Origin: Paenibacillus sp. MAHUQ-63
GTDB taxonomy: Bacteria > Bacillota > Bacilli > Paenibacillales > NBRC-103111
Direction of reading: 5' to 3'
DNA: 64,000 bases
Assembly (NCBI RefSeq): GCF_028765165.1
Contig: NZ_JARADB010000002.1
Location: 124,001 to 188,000 of the forward strand
Shown: positions 51,081 through 59,690 of the stretch, one piece after another
Layout of the letters: every line of letters begins with the position of its first letter
Numbering within the stretch: the first letter of the stretch is position 1
Position numbers and translations under genes: made by a program
The notes under the pieces: model-generated
The model's database searches: none
Seen by the model: the letters and a program-made list of their open reading frames with translations, nothing else
What the model was told of the DNA's origin: nothing

Positions 51081-51112
51081 ACCGTCCGGACGATATCTCC
51101 CGACGGTTTTTT
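51081..51112 (+). terminator. Intrinsic terminator
   Basis: ACCGTC (51081-51086) pairs with GACGGT (51102-51107), followed by a T run. It separates the broken DUF2569 gene from the exporter promoter. CGATAT in the loop and the flanking CCGTC/GACGG resemble the terminator at 17697. Confidence 0.7.
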
Positions 51113-51115
51113 ATA

Positions 51116-51144
51116 TTGACATTTCGCATACAAATGTATACAGT
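51116..51144 (+). promoter_or_regulatory. Promoter of the exporter operon
   Basis: TTGACA at 51116-51121, a 17-base spacer and TACAGT at 51139-51144. The spacer is filled by a palindromic operator. Confidence 0.5.
51127..51141. promoter_or_regulatory. Palindromic operator A of the exporter operon
   Basis: CATACAAATGTATAC lies between the -35 and -10 boxes and is the inverse complement of most of operator B. Confidence 0.55.
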
Positions 51145-51159
51145 GAAATTAAGTTTGAT

Positions 51160-51175
51160 GTATACATTTGTATAC
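51160..51175. promoter_or_regulatory. Palindromic operator B of the exporter operon
   Basis: GTATACATTTGTATAC has perfect seven-base arms. It is 33 bases from operator A and just upstream of the ribosome site. Confidence 0.6.
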
Positions 51176-51195
51176 GAAAAGGAGCGTGTGTATCC

Positions 51196-51504
51196 GTGAA
51201 GGATCCAGATGGCCGTATGAAAGGCGATAAGCATCGAGGTGGAGGCCATAAGGGGCGGCACCATCACCATGGTGCGCAAACTTTCCGCCGAGGCCGGGCA
51301 CTCGAGTTTCTTGAACGGCTGAAAGTGAATCGTGCCACGATCAAGCAGCAGCTCGATGCAGCGGAGTTTCAAGAAATCAGGCCGATACTGCTTGGCGAAT
51401 TAAAGGCAATTGAGAGTGTTATTGATCAGTATACGCAGCATTTTGAAATTCGAGAAATCGAAGGCGAAGAGGGTCAAGCTGAGGAAGAGGAAGGAAACCA
51501 ATAG
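51196..51504 (+). CDS. His-rich small protein of unknown function, exporter operon leader gene
   Basis: A 102-residue cytosolic protein. The first 30 residues are Gly/His/Lys-rich (HRGGGHKGRHHHHG), the middle is helical (RALEFLERLKVNRATIKQQL, then LLGELKAIESVIDQY) and the tail is very acidic. GTG start follows AAAGGAG at eleven bases. The first exporter gene begins two bases after its stop. The His cluster could bind metal. It may be a regulator of the operon given the palindromes upstream, but no helix-turn-helix is clear. I recognise no named family. Confidence 0.65.
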   Translation: MKDPDGRMKGDKHRGGGHKGRHHHHGAQTFRRGRALEFLERLKVNRATIKQQLDAAEFQEIRPILLGELKAIESVIDQYTQHFEIREIEGEEGQAEEEEGNQ

Positions 51505-51506
51505 CC

Positions 51507-53285
51507 ATGTGGGGATTAAGAGCCTATATCAAGCCGTATTGGAAGTTTATGATACTGGGGCCGCTTTTCATGATCTTTGAGGTGTTTTTTGATTTGCTGC
51601 AGCCTCGCTTAGCTGCACATATTGTGAACTTCGGGGTCGTCGAGCGCGACTTCGGCGTCATCGAACGCACAGGAATCACGATGTTTGTGGTGACGCTGCT
51701 GTCGCTCATCACAGGCGTAGGGTGCAACCTGTTTGCAAGCCGCGCTTCCCAGAATTTCGGAGCGGATATTCGTGAGGCTCTATTCACGAAAATCCAGTCC
51801 TTCTCGTTCGAGAACATGGATACGTTCAAGGCGGGATCGCTCATTACTCGCATGACGAACGACGTCGTTCAAGTGCAGAACTTGATGCAAATCATGCTCC
51901 AAGGTTTAGTCCGCTCGCCGAGCCTGCTCATTGGCAGCGTAGTGATGGCGATGCTGATGAATATGCGTTTGGGGCTAATTCTGCTGGGGACATTAATCGT
52001 CCTGAGCGCGGTCCTCTTCGTGCTCATTCGTTATTCCTCCCCGCTGTTTGCGAGTGTGCAAGCGAAGCTCGATGCCGTCAATACGAGAATTCAGGAAAAT
52101 TTGGCGGGCATTCGGGTTGTGAAAGCTTTCGTCCGATCGGATTATGAGACGGAGCAATTTCAAGAGGTTAATGGCGCATATACGCATATTTCGATCAAAG
52201 CGGCGCGGTTCATCGCGCTGAATTCACCGATCGTGACGCTGATTATGAATGGCTGCCTGGTTATTATTTTGCTCTACGGCGGCAATCTGGTGTGGAACAG
52301 CTCTGTTCGGGTCGGCGATTTGGTCGCTTTCGTCAACTATGTGGCTCAGGTGCTCGCCTCCTTGCTGATGGTCAGCGGGCTGCTGATGAACGTCTCCCAA
52401 GCCAATGTGTCCGCTCGCCGGATTCAAGATGTATTGAAGACACAGCCGCGTATTGAGAGCGTGGAACAAGAAAACGTCACGTCGATTCCTGCGAAGCAAG
52501 TGACATTCCGCGATGTCTCGTTTTCCTACTCGGGGACGCCGGACGCCAAGAGCCTGGTGCTGCAGGGCATTCATTTGGAAGCCAAGCAAGGGGAAACCGT
52601 CGCCATCATTGGAGCGACAGGGTCAGGTAAATCTTCGCTCGTCCAATTAATCCCGAGGCTGTACGACGTGACGTCCGGTGCCATTGAGGTCGACGGACGG
52701 GATATCCGCGACATTCCGCTGAAAGCGCTGCGGAGCAGCATCGGCATGATCATGCAGGAATCGCTGTTGTTTACCGGCTCGATCCGGGATAACATCGCCT
52801 TCGGCAAGCCTGGCGCGACGCAGGAGGAGATTGAAGCAGCCGCGACAATCGCGCAGGCGCACGAGTTCATCGCGAAGCTGCCAAGCGGATACGACACGAT
52901 GCTCGGGCAGAAGGGCGTTAACTTGTCCGGCGGGCAGAAGCAGCGCATCTCCATCGCGCGGGCGCTGCTCGTGAAGCCGTCGATTCTCATCATGGACGAC
53001 AGTACAAGCGCATTGGATCTTGCAACCGAGAAGCGCCTGCGCACGGCGCTGAAGAAGCTGACTCAAGACAGTATCACCTTCTTGATCGCGCAGCGAATTT
53101 CGTCGGTCATGGAAGCCCAGAAGATCGTGGTCATCGATGAGGGGGCTATTGTGGGCAGCGGATCCCACGAGAAGCTGCTTGCCACGTGCGGAGTTTATCA
53201 GGATATATACAGATCGCAATTCGGCAGAGAGGAGGCGTCCGACTATGGCTACCGGTCAACCATCCGAACCTACACCAGTGAATAA
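51507..53285 (+). CDS. ABC exporter half-transporter, degenerate-site subunit (YheI/BmrC-like)
   Basis: A 592-residue half-transporter: six membrane helices (residues 1-310) then an ATPase domain. Walker A is GATGSGKSS and the signature is LSGGQKQR. Walker B reads LIMDDSTSALD, with Asp where the catalytic Glu should be, so this subunit's own ATP site is degenerate. That is the hallmark of one half of heterodimeric exporters such as BmrCD. Its gene overlaps the second half by 41 bases. Likely function: export of drugs or other amphiphiles. Confidence 0.9.
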   Translation: MWGLRAYIKPYWKFMILGPLFMIFEVFFDLLQPRLAAHIVNFGVVERDFGVIERTGITMFVVTLLSLITGVGCNLFASRASQNFGADIREALFTKIQSFSFENMDTFKAGSLITRMTNDVVQVQNLMQIMLQGLVRSPSLLIGSVVMAMLMNMRLGLILLGTLIVLSAVLFVLIRYSSPLFASVQAKLDAVNTRIQENLAGIRVVKAFVRSDYETEQFQEVNGAYTHISIKAARFIALNSPIVTLIMNGCLVIILLYGGNLVWNSSVRVGDLVAFVNYVAQVLASLLMVSGLLMNVSQANVSARRIQDVLKTQPRIESVEQENVTSIPAKQVTFRDVSFSYSGTPDAKSLVLQGIHLEAKQGETVAIIGATGSGKSSLVQLIPRLYDVTSGAIEVDGRDIRDIPLKALRSSIGMIMQESLLFTGSIRDNIAFGKPGATQEEIEAAATIAQAHEFIAKLPSGYDTMLGQKGVNLSGGQKQRISIARALLVKPSILIMDDSTSALDLATEKRLRTALKKLTQDSITFLIAQRISSVMEAQKIVVIDEGAIVGSGSHEKLLATCGVYQDIYRSQFGREEASDYGYRSTIRTYTSE

Positions 53286-55107
53286 CGCGCGGGCGAATTT
53301 CGAACAAATGGGCTTCCGCCAAGGGCAGGGGCCGCATCATGGAGTGGTTCCCAAGGTGAGGTCCCACAACACCAAGGGCACATTGCTGCGGATTTGGGGT
53401 TATTTGAAGCAGCAGCGCCGGGCGTTGTGGATCGTTATTGCATGCACGGCGTTAACATCCGTTTTCATGCTGTTAGGTCCTTATTACATCGGTAAAATCA
53501 TCGATGAGTACATTGTACCGCAACGTTTGGACGGTTTGGCTCAAATGGGCTTCGTTTTGCTTGGCGTCTATGTGTTGGGGGCCGTATTCACCTGGATACA
53601 GCAGTACGTGGCCTCCAGCCTCTCGCAGAACACCGTTCAAGCGATGCGCCAGGACTTGTTCGAGCAGTATCAGCGGCTGCCGCTTCCGTTTTTCGATCAG
53701 CGGCGCCACGGCGAGCTGATGAGCCGTGCCACGAACGATATGACGAACGTGTCCAATACGTTGAATCAGACGGTTGTGCAGCTGATTTCCAGCGTTCTGA
53801 TGCTGGTGGGCAGCTTGGCGATGATGCTGAGCTTGAGCCTCTGGATGACATTGGTCACGGTATTGACCGTTCCGATCATCGCTTTTTTGACCAAAAAAAT
53901 TACCAAGTACACCCGCCAATATTTCTCGGAACAACAGAAGCAGCTTGGCGAAGTGAACGGCTTCGCTCAAGAGAACATTGCGTGCCTCAAGGTGGTGAAG
54001 GTCTACGGCAGAGAAGCCAAGTCGATCGAGCAATTCCGCGAAATGAATGAGAACTTGCGCAGCATCGGCGTGAAAGCCCAAAGCTTGTCGGGGTCCATGG
54101 GACCGCTCATGAATTCAATGCGCAACTTAAGCTTCGTGGTGATTGCGGTGTTCGGGGGCATTTTTGCTTATCATGAGATCATTACGATAGGGATTATCGT
54201 CAGTTTTTTGAACTATGCCAACCAGTTTAGCCAGCCGATCAACCAGCTCGCCAACCAGTATAATTTGTTTCAAGCCGCTGTGGCAGGGGCCGAGCGAGTG
54301 TTCGAAGTGCTGGATATGGAGCCGGAAACGATGGTGGATGCTGCAGGCGCGCGGGTGAAACCCATTCAGGGCGAGGTTATATTTGATCGCGTGAATTTCG
54401 GCTATAAACCTGATGTGGCGGTGTTGAAACAGGTCTCGCTTCACGCCAAACCGGGTCAAATGATCGCGTTGGTTGGCCCGACGGGGGCGGGGAAGACGAC
54501 AATCATGAATCTGTTGACGCGATTCTACGACATTCAGTCGGGGCGCATTCTCATCGATGGGGAAGATATTCAGCATATGAACAAATCGGCGCTGCGCCGG
54601 CAGATCGGCCTGGTGCTGCAGGATGCGTACGTCTTCTCCGGGACGATTCGGGACAATATTCGGTACGGCCGTCTGAACGCCACGGACCAAGAGGTGGAGA
54701 AGGCCGCATGGCTGGCGAATGCCGACGCGTTCATCCGGAAGCTGCCGGCCGGGTATGACACCTATCTGCATGCGGAGGGCAGCAATTTGAGCCAGGGACA
54801 GAGGCAGCTGCTGACCATCGCCCGCGCGGTCTTGGCGGATCCGTCCATCCTGATTCTGGACGAGGCGACGAGCAGTGTGGATACCCGCACCGAGCTTCAC
54901 ATCCAAGAGGCGATGAAAACTTTGATGAAAGGCCGAACGAGCTTCGTCATTGCCCATAGGCTCAGCACCATCCGCGAGGCGGATCGGATTCTCGTGATCA
55001 ACGACGGCGAGATCAAGGAGCAGGGGACGCACGAGGAGCTGCTCACGTTGAACGGCTTTTACGCGGGATTGTATCAGCATCAGTTCGCACAAGGAGAGGC
55101 AGGCTAG
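53245..55107 (+). CDS. ABC exporter half-transporter, catalytic subunit (YheH/BmrD-like)
   Basis: A 620-residue half-transporter. A 50-residue N-terminal extension precedes six membrane helices and the ATPase domain. Walker A is GPTGAGKTT, Walker B LILDEATSSVD with the catalytic Glu present, and the signature is the variant LSQGQRQL. This complements the partner at 51507: one canonical ATP site (this Walker B with the partner LSGGQ) and one degenerate site. ATG 53245 has GAGAGGAGG upstream and lies inside the previous gene; the frame is open from 53137. Confidence 0.9.
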   Translation: MATGQPSEPTPVNNARANFEQMGFRQGQGPHHGVVPKVRSHNTKGTLLRIWGYLKQQRRALWIVIACTALTSVFMLLGPYYIGKIIDEYIVPQRLDGLAQMGFVLLGVYVLGAVFTWIQQYVASSLSQNTVQAMRQDLFEQYQRLPLPFFDQRRHGELMSRATNDMTNVSNTLNQTVVQLISSVLMLVGSLAMMLSLSLWMTLVTVLTVPIIAFLTKKITKYTRQYFSEQQKQLGEVNGFAQENIACLKVVKVYGREAKSIEQFREMNENLRSIGVKAQSLSGSMGPLMNSMRNLSFVVIAVFGGIFAYHEIITIGIIVSFLNYANQFSQPINQLANQYNLFQAAVAGAERVFEVLDMEPETMVDAAGARVKPIQGEVIFDRVNFGYKPDVAVLKQVSLHAKPGQMIALVGPTGAGKTTIMNLLTRFYDIQSGRILIDGEDIQHMNKSALRRQIGLVLQDAYVFSGTIRDNIRYGRLNATDQEVEKAAWLANADAFIRKLPAGYDTYLHAEGSNLSQGQRQLLTIARAVLADPSILILDEATSSVDTRTELHIQEAMKTLMKGRTSFVIAHRLSTIREADRILVINDGEIKEQGTHEELLTLNGFYAGLYQHQFAQGEAG

Positions 55108-55126
55108 CACGCATATAGACGAATGA

Positions 55127-55152
55127 AAGCACTCAGTCTGAGTGCTTTTTTC
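55127..55152 (+). terminator. Intrinsic terminator of the exporter operon
   Basis: AAGCACTCA pairs with TGAGTGCTT around a short loop, followed by a T run. Confidence 0.85.
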
Positions 55153-55299
55153 TATCGAAAAAAATCGAATAAGGCAGTTATTCGTCGAAGGACTAGTTCG
55201 TAAGACGGATTTTGGCGAGTCCAGAAAGGGGATGGATAGAATCGGTAGAAAAAGGTAAATGACAATTTATTTTACACTTGAAGAATGGAGGTAAGCGCA

Positions 55300-57120
55300 T
55301 TGCTGTGTCGCCCCGTTCCAATTTTCATTCAGCTGTTGGCCGGCATGTTCCTGATTGCCGCTATGGCGATCGCTCTTACGAACTTGCTCAATTACAGAAT
55401 GACATCGCAGATCGTCCTCAATCGAACCGCAAGCTATACCCAAGAATCCGTGGAGCAGTTATCCGCCAAAATTGATGTTCTCCTGCGTCAATATGATCAA
55501 GCTTCGCAGATGGTCGCGTTCGATGAGAAAGTGCTGACGGTATTAAAAGCGGCGCAGGGAGCCGAACCCTCGGCTTCGATGGAGCTGAACCGCTATTTGG
55601 CTGAAAAGATACGCTACATTGCAGGGGACATGCTCCTGCATATCTTCGATCTGAACGGACAGGCCTACTCTTCGAATGAATCGCTGCAGCTCTTCTGGCG
55701 GCAGGCGGACGATGTAGGTGCGGTAAGCTGGTACAGCAAAATGGAAGCGCTTGACGGACACATGCTATGGGTGTATGGACCCGCCTGGCGTGACGGAGAG
55801 ATCCCGGCGATCATCGGGGCCCGCAAATTAATGGACCCGTCACGGCTAACGCCGATCGGGGATGTGTTCGTGGTGTTTCCGGTCGATAAAATCAATCGCA
55901 TGATCGGCGAAATGGGCCAGCGCATCGAACGGAAGGTGCAGGTGATGGATTCCATCGGCAACATCGTGTATTCAACGGTCCCGCGCGAGATCGGCACCGC
56001 TGCGGATGTAGGACTCTTCAGCAAGTTCGGAATGAATGCCCAACCGTTCTTCGAGTGGAAGACAAGGGAAGACCAGCGCCAGGTACTCGTGACCTATGCC
56101 AAGTCTTCTTACAGCGGTTGGACGACAATTGCTTACTTCAAACCGGAGGCCGTCAACAGCGATGCTTCGCAAATCTGGACGCATGCCTTGATCACGATGG
56201 GCGCAGGCATCCTCATTGCCCTGGCGTTCGTGACCTATTTCACTTGGACGCTGACGAAGCCGATCCGGCTGCTGGCCGACGGGATGAACCGCTTGCGCAA
56301 GGAGGGGGTCAAACCGATCGACAAGCCCTTCGCCAGCCGCGAAATCACTCGCTTGTACGCCAATTACAACGCATTGGTCGAGGAACTGGAAGAGGTCGTG
56401 GAGCGGCTGTCCGAACAGCAGATCACCGCCCAGTGGGCTCAGCTGGTCGCGCTCAAAGCGCAGTTCCGGCCGCACTTTCTATACAATTCGCTGAATCTGA
56501 TTTACTGGACTATTGAAGACGAACGGCCGGACCAGGCGCAGACCATGACGCTTGCACTCAGCGAACTGCTCCGATATAGCGTTCACCCTTCTACGGATCT
56601 CGTAAGACTGGGAGAAGACTTGGAACAGCTGGATCGTTACTTGCTCTTGCAGCGTGCGAGGTACGGCCAGAAATTCCAGGTGAGCATTGAGGTCGAGGAG
56701 GGACTGGAACAACAGCGTGTCATTCGGCTCATCCTGCAGCCGCTTGTCGAGAATGCTTTCCATCACGGCTTGGAGCAGCAAGCGGAGGGCGGCTGGCAGA
56801 TCCGGGTGCGGATCTACCGGGATGACGGCATGATGGTGTGCTCGGTCGAAGATAACGGCGTAGGCATGACGCAAGAAGCGCTCAAGGCGTTGGAATTAAG
56901 CATCCATCAAGAGAACGGCTTCGAGAAGAAGGGAAGGGGGATCGGGCTGATCAACCTGCATAAGCAGCTGCAGGCGTTTTTCGGGCCGAATAGCGGTATC
57001 AGCCTCTCCATAAGCTCTATGGGCGGGCTGCAGGTCATGCTGCTGCTGCCGCTTCACGCTTCGGAGATGGTTCCGGTGCCGCCGATTCTTTCCAAAAGAG
57101 GGGGTGACGGCGCTGCTTAA
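55300..57120 (+). CDS. YesM-type sensor histidine kinase
   Basis: A 606-residue membrane kinase. Membrane segments at about residues 7-28 and 292-315 flank an extracellular sensor domain. HAMP is followed by the core with acceptor His392 in FRPHFLYNSLN, N box LQPLVENAFHHG, DNGVGM and GIGLIN. ATG 55285 forms part of the ribosome site itself (ATGGAGG), so TTG 55300, eight bases after GGAGG, is the likely start. The binding-protein gene overlaps its 3' end by 17 bases. Confidence 0.88.
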   Translation: MLCRPVPIFIQLLAGMFLIAAMAIALTNLLNYRMTSQIVLNRTASYTQESVEQLSAKIDVLLRQYDQASQMVAFDEKVLTVLKAAQGAEPSASMELNRYLAEKIRYIAGDMLLHIFDLNGQAYSSNESLQLFWRQADDVGAVSWYSKMEALDGHMLWVYGPAWRDGEIPAIIGARKLMDPSRLTPIGDVFVVFPVDKINRMIGEMGQRIERKVQVMDSIGNIVYSTVPREIGTAADVGLFSKFGMNAQPFFEWKTREDQRQVLVTYAKSSYSGWTTIAYFKPEAVNSDASQIWTHALITMGAGILIALAFVTYFTWTLTKPIRLLADGMNRLRKEGVKPIDKPFASREITRLYANYNALVEELEEVVERLSEQQITAQWAQLVALKAQFRPHFLYNSLNLIYWTIEDERPDQAQTMTLALSELLRYSVHPSTDLVRLGEDLEQLDRYLLLQRARYGQKFQVSIEVEEGLEQQRVIRLILQPLVENAFHHGLEQQAEGGWQIRVRIYRDDGMMVCSVEDNGVGMTQEALKALELSIHQENGFEKKGRGIGLINLHKQLQAFFGPNSGISLSISSMGGLQVMLLLPLHASEMVPVPPILSKRGGDGAA

Positions 57121-58393
57121 CGAACGCTTTGCGCTTGCTATTCGGTTCATGACGTTGCTCTTGAGTTTCTTTATGCTAACCTCATGCGTCCCTGTAACGG
57201 CTATGCCTAATATAGGCGAAAGCACGTCCAAGGTCGTTAAATTGCGGATATGGCTTTGGCCTGGCAGCGGACTGGAACGGCTCGTGAAAAAGTATACAGC
57301 GGAGCATCCTGAGGTGGATGTGGAAATCGTCACATTTCAAATTAATGATATTATGCCTGGACTCATGACGGCATTCGCAACTAAATCGGATACACCGGAT
57401 CTGGTTCTGCTAGAAGCGTCGCAGCTGAATCAAGTAAAGCGCTTCCAAAGTAAATTTAACAATCTCTATGATTACGGTGATGAGAGGGAGCACTTCCTGG
57501 AGTGGAAATGGCGTCAAGGGGAAAGCAAGAATGGCGGCTTCCTCTTCGCGATGCCGGTCGATATCGGTCCGGTCGCCCTGGCGTACCGCCGTGATTTGTT
57601 CCAGGAGGCGGGGCTTCCGACAGATCGGGAGGAGGTCGCCAAGCTGCTGGATAGCTGGGAACAATTGGAGCAGGCAGGCTTGCTCATCAAACAGAAGACG
57701 GGCGCTTACCTGTTCGATAATTTGGCCAACATGTTTATGAGCTACTTGAATCAGTTCGACGGTCATTATTTGACACCTATGGCAAGCGAACTCGATCCGC
57801 ATGTGAAAGAGGCATGGGACCGTGCCGTCCATGTCCACAAGCTGGGGCTGAACGCGGGCGTTCAATCGCAATCCTCCGCTTGGGCGGAAGCCGCAGTAAA
57901 AGGCAAATTTGCCGTCGTTCTGGCACCTTCCTGGCTTCATGGGACGTTCAAGAAAATTGCACCGGCGACTGCGGGTGTCTGGGACTTGACGCGGGCTCCC
58001 GGTCTGCCCTCGAATTGGTCGGGATCCTGTTTGGCCGTTCCCCAGACGAGCCGGAATCCGCAGGCGGCGTACGAGCTTGCACAGTGGTTGACGGCACCGC
58101 CTCAGCAGCTGGACAATTTCATCGGCAGCGGGAATTTCCCTTCTACGCCGGAATCTTACTCGTCGAGAGAGTTTCTGGAGGTGCGGGACCCTTTCTTCAA
58201 CGAAGCGCCTGTCGGCCAAATTTATTCCTATACGGCACTTCGCTACCAAGCGGCGTATGATGATTTCGAATATGCCGGGATCGAACGTTTGATTAAGGAC
58301 GGGCTGCGGCATGTTGAAGCCGAAGGGGCCGATCCGGAGCTCACGTGGAAGAACATCGTCCGCCAATTCGAAAAGATGCGAACAGAAAGGTGA
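57104..58393 (+). CDS. Sugar-binding lipoprotein within a sensor operon (sensory partner)
   Basis: A 429-residue family 1-type extracellular binding protein with lipobox LTSC (Cys28). It is clearly paralogous to the importer binding protein at 59691: both have a DLVLLEASQLNQ/DIAMIDISQMDQ-type segment, a LEWKW box, D-I-G-P followed by a YRRDLFQEAGLP-type segment, and GNFPSTP near the C-terminus. It lies between the kinase and regulator genes and overlaps the former, so it is probably the ligand-sensing partner of the kinase rather than the transport receptor. GTG start follows AGAGGGG. Confidence 0.85.
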   Translation: MTALLNERFALAIRFMTLLLSFFMLTSCVPVTAMPNIGESTSKVVKLRIWLWPGSGLERLVKKYTAEHPEVDVEIVTFQINDIMPGLMTAFATKSDTPDLVLLEASQLNQVKRFQSKFNNLYDYGDEREHFLEWKWRQGESKNGGFLFAMPVDIGPVALAYRRDLFQEAGLPTDREEVAKLLDSWEQLEQAGLLIKQKTGAYLFDNLANMFMSYLNQFDGHYLTPMASELDPHVKEAWDRAVHVHKLGLNAGVQSQSSAWAEAAVKGKFAVVLAPSWLHGTFKKIAPATAGVWDLTRAPGLPSNWSGSCLAVPQTSRNPQAAYELAQWLTAPPQQLDNFIGSGNFPSTPESYSSREFLEVRDPFFNEAPVGQIYSYTALRYQAAYDDFEYAGIERLIKDGLRHVEAEGADPELTWKNIVRQFEKMRTER

Positions 58394-58398
58394 TGTGG

Positions 58399-59565
58399 AT
58401 GTTTACAGTACTTGTAGTCGATGATGAAGCCAATGTGCGCCAGCCCGTATGCCGGACCCTCGCTCGCTTCGATGGGATCGGTGAGGTGCTGGATGCCTCG
58501 AACGGAGTTGAAGCGATGACCGTGCTTACGGAGCGGAATGTCCAGCTCCTCATTACAGATATCCGCATGCCGACGGCGGACGGCTTGCAATTGGCGCAAT
58601 TCGCCCGGGAGCATTCTCCGGAGACCGATGTTTACGTATTGACGGGACATGCGGAGTTCGATTATGCGCAAAAGGCGATGGAGCACGGAGTAACGGCCTA
58701 TTTGCTCAAGCCGTTGTCCAAGGCCAAGCTCCAGGAGGTGTACGCCGCCTCCTATGAGAAGCACCGCCGCCGGTTAGCCTCCGAACAAGTTAGCGTCATT
58801 CGGGAACGGGCGCTTCTGGAGAAGCGTCTGCACGATCTGCTCCAAGGCGTTCCGGTTCCAACCTTCGACGCAGGGTTAATTCCAACCTATGAGAAGGTGA
58901 TGCTAGTATCCTTCTCAACGAAGGACTTAAGATCGCTGGGAGAAGCTTCCGTGCGCTATTTTATTCGGGAATGCGCGCACGAAGCATTCAGCCGTCTGGG
59001 AACGGCCGCCGTTTGTCTGGAAGACCGTCTTGTTACGGTGGTGCTCTTTGCAGAGAAGTGCGATCAGGCATCTTGGGAAAGGGAAGTGCAGGAGACGGCC
59101 AAATGGATGGCGGCGAAGCTGCGGATCGAGGTGAAGACGGGGGACGGGGGTACGACCAAAGACATCGGGGATCTCAGCTTGATGTATATTCGCAGCATGA
59201 TGAGCCTGGGCTTCACCGAAATAACGCGCAAAGAAAGCGGCGGCGAATCGTTCCCGCCAATCATCCGGGCGCTGCTCGGGTATGTTCACAAGGAGTTTGC
59301 GGGAGCTGCGAACCTCTCTGATTTTGCCCAGCAGTACCAAATCAATGCGAATTATTTAAGCAATCTGTTTCACCAAGTAACCGGGATGACATACACTCAA
59401 TACTTGACCCAGTACCGGCTGACGGAAGCCAAGAGATGGCTGCGGGAAACGAATTTGAAAGTGTACGAGGTGTGCGAGAAGGTGGGCTACAAGGATCCGG
59501 CCTATTTCAGCCGTATTTTCAAAACATGTGAAGGCGTAGCCCCGGGTGTCTATCGAGAACGTTGA
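58399..59565 (+). CDS. YesN-type response regulator with AraC DNA-binding domain
   Basis: A 388-residue regulator. Receiver residues are VDDE, acceptor Asp54 in LLITDIRMP and Lys in LLKPL. A middle domain precedes the AraC helix-turn-helix (NLSDFAQQYQINANYLSNLFHQVTG, ending VGYKDPAYFSRIFKTCEG). ATG 58399 is six bases after AAAGGTG; ATG 58393 overlaps the previous stop and lacks spacing. Third gene of the kinase-binding protein-regulator unit, directly upstream of the importer genes. Confidence 0.9.
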   Translation: MFTVLVVDDEANVRQPVCRTLARFDGIGEVLDASNGVEAMTVLTERNVQLLITDIRMPTADGLQLAQFAREHSPETDVYVLTGHAEFDYAQKAMEHGVTAYLLKPLSKAKLQEVYAASYEKHRRRLASEQVSVIRERALLEKRLHDLLQGVPVPTFDAGLIPTYEKVMLVSFSTKDLRSLGEASVRYFIRECAHEAFSRLGTAAVCLEDRLVTVVLFAEKCDQASWEREVQETAKWMAAKLRIEVKTGDGGTTKDIGDLSLMYIRSMMSLGFTEITRKESGGESFPPIIRALLGYVHKEFAGAANLSDFAQQYQINANYLSNLFHQVTGMTYTQYLTQYRLTEAKRWLRETNLKVYEVCEKVGYKDPAYFSRIFKTCEGVAPGVYRER

Positions 59566-59633
59566 CGGAACTTACCTAATTTAAGTCCAAGAAATCGAAG
59601 ATGTGTTACCTATACGGTACGGCTACCCCTGTT

Positions 59634-59657
59634 TATACTAAATGTAAGGGCTTTCTT
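59634..59657 (+). promoter_or_regulatory. Promoter -10 with cre-like site at the transcription start
   Basis: TATACT (59634-59639) is followed by ATGTAAGGGCTTTCTT (59642-59657), a 14-of-16 match to the cre pattern placed where a bound repressor would block transcription. The 16-mer recurs exactly at 40256 on the other strand. Confidence 0.5.
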
Positions 59658-59690
59658 GATAGGCTCGAAATTTGAAGGGAGCGTTTGTCG

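Noticed and set aside
54127..55110. Minus-strand frame of 327 codons opposite the exporter ATPase domain
   Set aside because: Shadow of a clear ABC ATPase domain with all motifs on the plus strand.
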